This document shows positions 4,435 to 8,698 of a DNA stretch of 8,698 bases, one piece after another. Below the pieces are notes generated by a model, which saw only the letters and a program-made list of their open reading frames with translations, had not been told where the DNA came from and ran no database searches. The position numbers and the translations under genes were made by a program. The DNA comes from Terriglobales bacterium (GTDB lineage: Bacteria > Acidobacteriota > Terriglobia > Terriglobales > Gp1-AA117), in the NCBI GenBank assembly GCA_030150795.1, contig JASLFF010000106.1, forward strand, positions 1 through 8,698, given 5' to 3'. Position 1 is the first letter of the stretch, and every line of letters starts with the position of its first letter.

Positions 4435-7400
4435 ATGCGGTTTGTTCATTTGTTGAGAATCTTTCTTGCGTCCATGCTGCTTACGGGCATGGTGTTTGCG
4501 CAGGGTATCGGTGCTTCCGGTGACATCCGGGGAACCGTGACAGATCCATCCGGCGCCGTTGTTACCGGCGCGAATGTAACAGCGACCGATATTGCCAAAG
4601 GAATCAAGCACACCGTGGCCACTGATGCCAACGGCCAATATCGGCTGGCGGGACTGCAACCGGCCACATACAGCCTCAGCGTCTCAAAATCAGGCTTCCA
4701 GTCGGAATTGGCAAAGAATGTCGTGGTGAATGTCGGTCAGACCTCGACCGTTGATTTCCCCATGAAGGTTTCGCAGGTTTCTGAGCAGGTGGAAGTTACG
4801 GCTGAGCCGCCGGTCGTCGAAACCGAGAGAGGCGGGCAGGCCAACGTCGTTACCGAGCAGACCATTCGCGATCTGCCCATCAATCGCCGCGACTACCTCA
4901 CCTTTACCCTGCTGGCTCCCGCGGTTTCCGATTCCACGCGGCTGGCTTCTGACCAGGATTATCGCGTGAAGCAAACGCCGCAGAGCGGACTTTCCTTCTA
5001 TGGAAGCAACGGCCGCGGCAATAGCGTAACGGTCGATGGCGGCGAAGTGAACGATGACGCTGGCGGTGTGCGCCTGAACATGAGCCAGGACGCCGTGCAG
5101 GAATTCCAGATCAACCGCAGCAACTATGGAGCGGATCTGGGCGGCGCCAGCGGCGCGACGATTAACATCGTCACCAAGTCCGGCGGCAACGACGTTCACG
5201 GCAGCTTATTCGGCTATTTCCGGAATGATGCTCTAGATGCAGCCAATCCTTTCTCCATCAGCCAGGCTCTTGCGCCGGGACAGACGTTCAATCCTGCGGC
5301 GCCGGACGTCCAGGGCACGCACGTGAAAGACAGCCTCACACGCGAACAATTTGGTGGCGCGATTGGCTTCCCCATCAAGAAAGATAAAACGTTCCTTTAT
5401 AGCTCTTTTGAAGGTCTTTTGGGTGACGCGCAAAACGCCGTGCCGCTGCTGACGAACACCAACATCTTCCGGCCGGAAACCGACGTATTTAATAACCAGG
5501 GCGCGATCTTGACTGGTTTGGCTGGCCTTGGGGGTACTCCGGTCCCATGCCTGACGGGCCAACCGGCGCTGCCCGCGGCAATTTGTGCTGGCATTCTCAA
5601 CAATGTCCTCACAATCAATCCGGCCACCAGCCCGCTCAACTCTTATATTGTCAACCAGTTTGAAACCAACGGTGGCTTGTTCCCTTACAACAATCGTCTG
5701 TACCTGGCATCCGCTCGCCTGGACCATCAATTCAGTGATCGCAACCAGGTCGCCTTGCGCTATAGCTTTGGCCACGATTTGGAAGAGAACCCCGACGTCA
5801 CCTCACTGACGGGCTTCTCGCGCGGCAGTTCCGTGAAAGCGTTTGACCACACCTTGCTGGCCTCATGGTTCCACCAGTTCACCCCTCGCACGCTCAATGA
5901 AGCGCGGGTGCAGTGGAACTATTCCAATTTTGACGTTATTCCCAATGTTCCCGGCCAGGCCGGCCTCGATATTCCCGGCTTTGCCAACATCGGAACCCAA
6001 ATCTTTCTCCCCAGCCTCACGATCATGCGGCGCTATGAATTTGCCGATAACATGACTTTGGTTCGCGGCAAGCACAACATCAAGTTCGGGGGCTACGAAC
6101 TCTATCGCGGCAATCACTCTGAGTCCCACACCTTCTTCCCTGGCCGGTTTGTGTTTGGCAACCTGCCCGGTGGTATTTTGAGTCCTTGCCTACAGGTGCC
6201 GGCAGCTTGCGGACTGGCCGCCGCTCCGGCCACCATAAACTCAATCCAATCCGTTGCGCTGGGTTTGCCGCAGTTCTACCAACAGGGTTTCGGTAACCCA
6301 ATCTACAACTATCCGCGCCCCTTCACCGCCGCGTTCGTGCAGGACCAATGGCAGATGACGCCTAATTTCACTTTGAACGTAGGCGTGCGTTATGAACTCG
6401 ATTCCCAGTATGGAGCGTTGGCAACTGACAAAAACAACTTTGCCCCGCGCCTCTCCTTTGCCTGGGACCCGTTCAAAGACCACAAGACGGTCATCCGCGC
6501 CGGTTACGGCATTTTCTACTCACCCATCTACGGGCAGATTGCTGACGTAGTTCAGACGCTGGGACTAGTGAACGGCGTTCGTCAGATTGCCCAGACGTTT
6601 GTTCCGCTTACCGGCGCTCCCGGCAATCCGGCGCTGACTTCAGCGGCAATCTTCCAAACTTTGTTTGCTCAGGGCAAAATTCAGTGCACCACGCCCGCCG
6701 CAGGCAACGCGGCCTGCATCACGCCGGCGGACCTTACCCAGTTCGGCATCAACGTTACGCATACTGGACCGGTTCCTCCGCTAAGTGTTCTGTTCAGCGG
6801 CCAGCCGAACTACCAGAACGCCTATTCTCAACAGGCTGAATTTGGCATCGAGCGTGAAATTACCAAAGGTTGGGCAGTAGCGCTGAGCGGCATTTACGTT
6901 CATACCATCGGTTTGCCGGTGGCCATTGATACGAATGCTCTTCCGACAACGCCTGTTGTGAATGAGCCCATCGGCCTCACCGGTCTGCCTGGCGTCACAG
7001 TACCGGTCCGTGCCTGGAACTCGCCGGGATGCGCAGGGGCCCTCATCGTCAATTGCTTTGCTAACCCTCTGTTGCTCCAGAATGACGTCTATTCGTCCAA
7101 GGGTTCCGCTCTTTATGAGGGCGCAATTCTGGAAGTGAAGAAACGTTTCAGCCAGCACTTCTCCGTGCTGGCAAACTACACGCTCAGCAAAGCTTTTGAC
7201 ACCACAACCGATTTCAACAGCGACTTTGGTCCTGTAGATAACACAAACCTCGCGGCCGAACGCTCATTGTCTACCTTTGATCAGCGCCACAAGGTCGTTG
7301 TTGCAACCGTCGTGGATACTGGCAACTCCGCTGGACGTATTTTCTCGAACTTCCAGTTCGCGCCTATCTTCCGCTATAACAGCGGTCATCCCTTTGACCT

Positions 7401-7743
7401 GCTGGCGGGAACTGACGTCAACGGTGATCGCCACAGCACAAACGATCGTCCGGTTGGAGCCGCGCGCAATACCGGTTTGGGTCCTGATTACATGGACTTT
7501 GATATGCGCATTTCGCGCCGCTTCAAGATGGGTGACCGGGCCGACCTGCAGCTTCTGGCTGAAGGTTTTAACCTGGCAAACCGCACCAACTACGCCAGTG
7601 TGAATAACATTGTGGGACCAACGGTGATCGGGAACACGTTTAACGTTCACGGTACCAACACCGTTTCACCCAGCACGCCTCTTGGTTTTACCTCGGCCTT
7701 CCCGATGCGTCAGTTGCAACTTGGTATTCGCATCGGCTTCTAG
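4435..7743 (+). CDS. Oar-like TonB-dependent receptor with carboxypeptidase-regulatory-like domain
   Basis: This 1,102-residue outer-membrane protein begins with a signal peptide (residues 1-22, cleaved before Gln23 in VFA-QG). A carboxypeptidase-regulatory-like Ig-fold follows at about 28-112 (IRGTVTDPSGAVVTGANVTA; GQYRLAGLQPATYSLSVSKSGF). The plug spans about 115-250, with DLPINRRDYLTF, SVTVDGGEVND and the closing INIVTKSGGN. A beta-barrel runs from about 255 to the last residue, with the strand end LQLGIRIGF. Known relatives import or bind large polymers with TonB-ExbBD energy; in acidobacteria many copies exist and most substrates are unknown. No SusD-like partner is nearby, and no TonB box is evident. 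All eight cysteines form four close pairs (372/384, 585/592, 751/761, 866/874), probably disulfides in surface loops. The start has GGGAGG 4 nt upstream. Operator-like control is suggested by the palindrome at 4329-4346. Confidence 0.95.
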   Translation: MRFVHLLRIFLASMLLTGMVFAQGIGASGDIRGTVTDPSGAVVTGANVTATDIAKGIKHTVATDANGQYRLAGLQPATYSLSVSKSGFQSELAKNVVVNVGQTSTVDFPMKVSQVSEQVEVTAEPPVVETERGGQANVVTEQTIRDLPINRRDYLTFTLLAPAVSDSTRLASDQDYRVKQTPQSGLSFYGSNGRGNSVTVDGGEVNDDAGGVRLNMSQDAVQEFQINRSNYGADLGGASGATINIVTKSGGNDVHGSLFGYFRNDALDAANPFSISQALAPGQTFNPAAPDVQGTHVKDSLTREQFGGAIGFPIKKDKTFLYSSFEGLLGDAQNAVPLLTNTNIFRPETDVFNNQGAILTGLAGLGGTPVPCLTGQPALPAAICAGILNNVLTINPATSPLNSYIVNQFETNGGLFPYNNRLYLASARLDHQFSDRNQVALRYSFGHDLEENPDVTSLTGFSRGSSVKAFDHTLLASWFHQFTPRTLNEARVQWNYSNFDVIPNVPGQAGLDIPGFANIGTQIFLPSLTIMRRYEFADNMTLVRGKHNIKFGGYELYRGNHSESHTFFPGRFVFGNLPGGILSPCLQVPAACGLAAAPATINSIQSVALGLPQFYQQGFGNPIYNYPRPFTAAFVQDQWQMTPNFTLNVGVRYELDSQYGALATDKNNFAPRLSFAWDPFKDHKTVIRAGYGIFYSPIYGQIADVVQTLGLVNGVRQIAQTFVPLTGAPGNPALTSAAIFQTLFAQGKIQCTTPAAGNAACITPADLTQFGINVTHTGPVPPLSVLFSGQPNYQNAYSQQAEFGIEREITKGWAVALSGIYVHTIGLPVAIDTNALPTTPVVNEPIGLTGLPGVTVPVRAWNSPGCAGALIVNCFANPLLLQNDVYSSKGSALYEGAILEVKKRFSQHFSVLANYTLSKAFDTTTDFNSDFGPVDNTNLAAERSLSTFDQRHKVVVATVVDTGNSAGRIFSNFQFAPIFRYNSGHPFDLLAGTDVNGDRHSTNDRPVGAARNTGLGPDYMDFDMRISRRFKMGDRADLQLLAEGFNLANRTNYASVNNIVGPTVIGNTFNVHGTNTVSPSTPLGFTSAFPMRQLQLGIRIGF

Positions 7744-7754
7744 CTCTTAACCTC

Positions 7755-7793
7755 AACGACGGAGGCGGCATCGCCTCCGTCGTTTTGTTTTGG
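7755..7793 (+). terminator. Strong intrinsic terminator of the receptor gene
   Basis: A perfect 13-bp stem (AACGACGGAGGCG 7755-7767 with CGCCTCCGTCGTT 7772-7784) with a GCAT loop is followed by TTGTTTTGG, continuing the T-run from the stem end. It lies 12 nt after the receptor stop codon, so the receptor is the last gene of its transcript. Confidence 0.93.
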
Positions 7794-7811
7794 TTTTAAC
7801 TTGGTGGAAGA

Positions 7812-7863
7812 GCGGCCCTTTAGGGCCGCGTAAAAGTCTCAGGACACCCGGGGTTTTAGCCCC
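7812..7863. repeat. Twin TTTA-loop hairpins, REP-like intergenic element
   Basis: Two hairpins lie side by side after the terminator. GCGGCCC-TTTA-GGGCCGC (7812-7829) has a perfect 7-bp stem. GGGGT-TTTA-GCCCC (7850-7863) has 4 GC pairs plus a T-G pair. Both have the same TTTA tetraloop, with about 20 nt between them. The paired layout resembles REP/BIME-type dispersed palindromes. Neither has a T-tract, so they are not ordinary terminators. Confidence 0.55.
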
Positions 7864-7904
7864 TGCAAGAGAAATCTTTTCAACCGATCAGGGAACCTTT
7901 CGCC

Positions 7905-7910
7905 TAACAT
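7905..7910 (+). promoter_or_regulatory. -10 element of a probable leaderless transcript
   Basis: TAACAT (fits TAnnnT) ends 6 nt before the ATG at 7917, which puts the expected transcription start on the ATG itself. There is no Shine-Dalgarno sequence in the preceding 30 nt. No good -35 is seen. Confidence 0.38.
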
Positions 7911-7916
7911 TGCTAC

Positions 7917-8698
7917 ATGTCCGCCTCTCCTCAAACTCCGCCCCAACCTGGCCCGATCATCGGCGCGCAAGCCCTTGTCGCCGCTTTGGTGCGGCACGGC
8001 ATCACCGCAGGCTTTGGCATTCCCAGCATTCACAACATTGCGGTGTATGAAGCACTGCGCCAGACACTCCAATTTCACCACTGGGTGGTTCGCCATGAAC
8101 AGGCAGCAGGTTATGCCGCCGACGGTTTTTATCGCCGTAGCGGCCACATAGCTGCCATCTTCGCTTCCACCGGCCCCGGAAACCTGTTTACTCTGGTGCC
8201 GCTGCTGGAAAGTTTGCAGAACAACATTCCCGTTCTGCTCATCGGCACCAACATCGCATCTTCCATGCTGGGCAAAACGGGCGGTGCGCTGCATGAAACG
8301 CCTGAACAGCTGGAGATCATCCGGCCTCTCACGCGCTTTGCGCGGCGTGTGACCAGCCCGGATGCTCTGATGGAGACGATCGCCGAAGCTGTAGCCGTCC
8401 TGCATGGACCTTTGCCGGGGCCTGCTTTCATTGAAATTCCGCACGATCTTTTTCTCGCCACAGTGAGCGCGGATTTATCAAAGCATGGAGCGCATAATTC
8501 CACTTCGCATCAAGCTCCGCCGTCTCAAGAGATAGCAGAGGCTCGTAAGAAAATCGCCGCCAGCCGCACGCCCGCAATTCTGGTTGGAGCCGGAGTTCGC
8601 GATGGCCGGGCCGCTATTCGCCAATTTGCTGAACTTCTGCAATGCCCGGTTTTTACCACTACCAGCGGAAAGGGAATGTTTCCCGCCGAGCATCCGCT
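7917..8698 (+). CDS. Thiamine-diphosphate-dependent enzyme, acetolactate synthase/2-oxoacid decarboxylase-like (3' truncated by window)
   Basis: The frame is open from ATG 7917 to the window edge (260 codons), so the C-terminal cofactor-binding domain is not visible. The N-terminal pyrimidine-binding domain runs from about 14 to 180. It has FGIPSIHN at 33-40 and RHEQAAGYAADGFYR at 59-73, with Glu61 as the conserved acid that activates thiamine diphosphate. STGPGN (84-89), GGALHETPEQ (122-131) and GPLPGPAFIEIP (164-175) follow. The central domain begins near 205 with PAILVGAGVRDGRAAI and the SGKGMFPAEHP segment. Family members convert 2-oxoacids through a thiamine adduct. The FGIP..H and LHE..EQ context resembles 5-guanidino-2-oxopentanoate decarboxylase (AruI) and catabolic IlvB-like enzymes more than biosynthetic acetolactate synthase, but I cannot fix the substrate. 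Ser at residue 37 replaces the usual Gly of FG-x-PG. The receptor terminator upstream makes this an independent transcript. Confidence 0.88.
   Translation, partial: MSASPQTPPQPGPIIGAQALVAALVRHGITAGFGIPSIHNIAVYEALRQTLQFHHWVVRHEQAAGYAADGFYRRSGHIAAIFASTGPGNLFTLVPLLESLQNNIPVLLIGTNIASSMLGKTGGALHETPEQLEIIRPLTRFARRVTSPDALMETIAEAVAVLHGPLPGPAFIEIPHDLFLATVSADLSKHGAHNSTSHQAPPSQEIAEARKKIAASRTPAILVGAGVRDGRAAIRQFAELLQCPVFTTTSGKGMFPAEHP

Noticed and set aside
3923..4456. 177-codon plus-strand frame in the receptor leader
   Set aside because: There is no plausible start signal, the composition is AT-rich and unlike the neighbours, there is no domain, and it overlaps the receptor start. It is better read as non-coding leader.
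1..8698. CRISPR array, tRNA/rRNA, insertion sequence or prophage signatures
   Set aside because: I saw no regularly spaced repeats, tRNA-like cloverleaf, transposase motif, terminal inverted repeats with target duplication, or phage genes.

Overview
The window most likely comes from an acidobacterium (Acidobacteriota, Terriglobia-like). The main reason is an Oar-type TonB-dependent receptor of about 1,100 residues with an N-terminal carboxypeptidase-regulatory-like domain, a family greatly expanded in that phylum. Moderate GC content, small phenylalanine-ended outer-membrane barrels and short intergenic palindromes fit too. This placement is inference; there is no rRNA or other marker gene.

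The left half reads leftward. A 50-residue Cys/Pro-rich membrane or secreted miniprotein (875-1027) is followed by a seven-helix membrane protein (43-813), probably as one operon behind a TTGACA-type promoter (1109-1137). Next is an outer-membrane beta-barrel protein (1450-2109) with a clear intrinsic terminator. Then comes a thioredoxin-fold peroxiredoxin-like gene (2397-2930).

The peroxiredoxin-like gene is the main discovery. Its frame is open from end to end except for one TGA, which sits exactly where the first cysteine of the family's C-x-x-C redox motif belongs (FLRHYG-[TGA]-IFC). A perfect 6-bp hairpin with an AGTT loop lies 25 nt after that TGA, where a bacterial SECIS element should be. 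I read the gene as a selenoprotein with a U-x-x-C active site. A standard annotation would split it into two fragments or call it a pseudogene.

The right half reads rightward. It holds a short-chain dehydrogenase (3069-3926), probably translated from a leaderless mRNA, and a roughly 500-nt non-coding stretch with two promoter-like sites and an 18-bp TetR/FadR-like operator palindrome. The large TonB-dependent receptor (4435-7743) and its strong terminator follow, then a pair of TTTA-loop hairpins. Last is the start of a thiamine-diphosphate-dependent decarboxylase/acetolactate-synthase-like enzyme (7917 to the window edge), also probably leaderless. Apart from the miniprotein/seven-helix pair, I see no evidence that these genes form one pathway.
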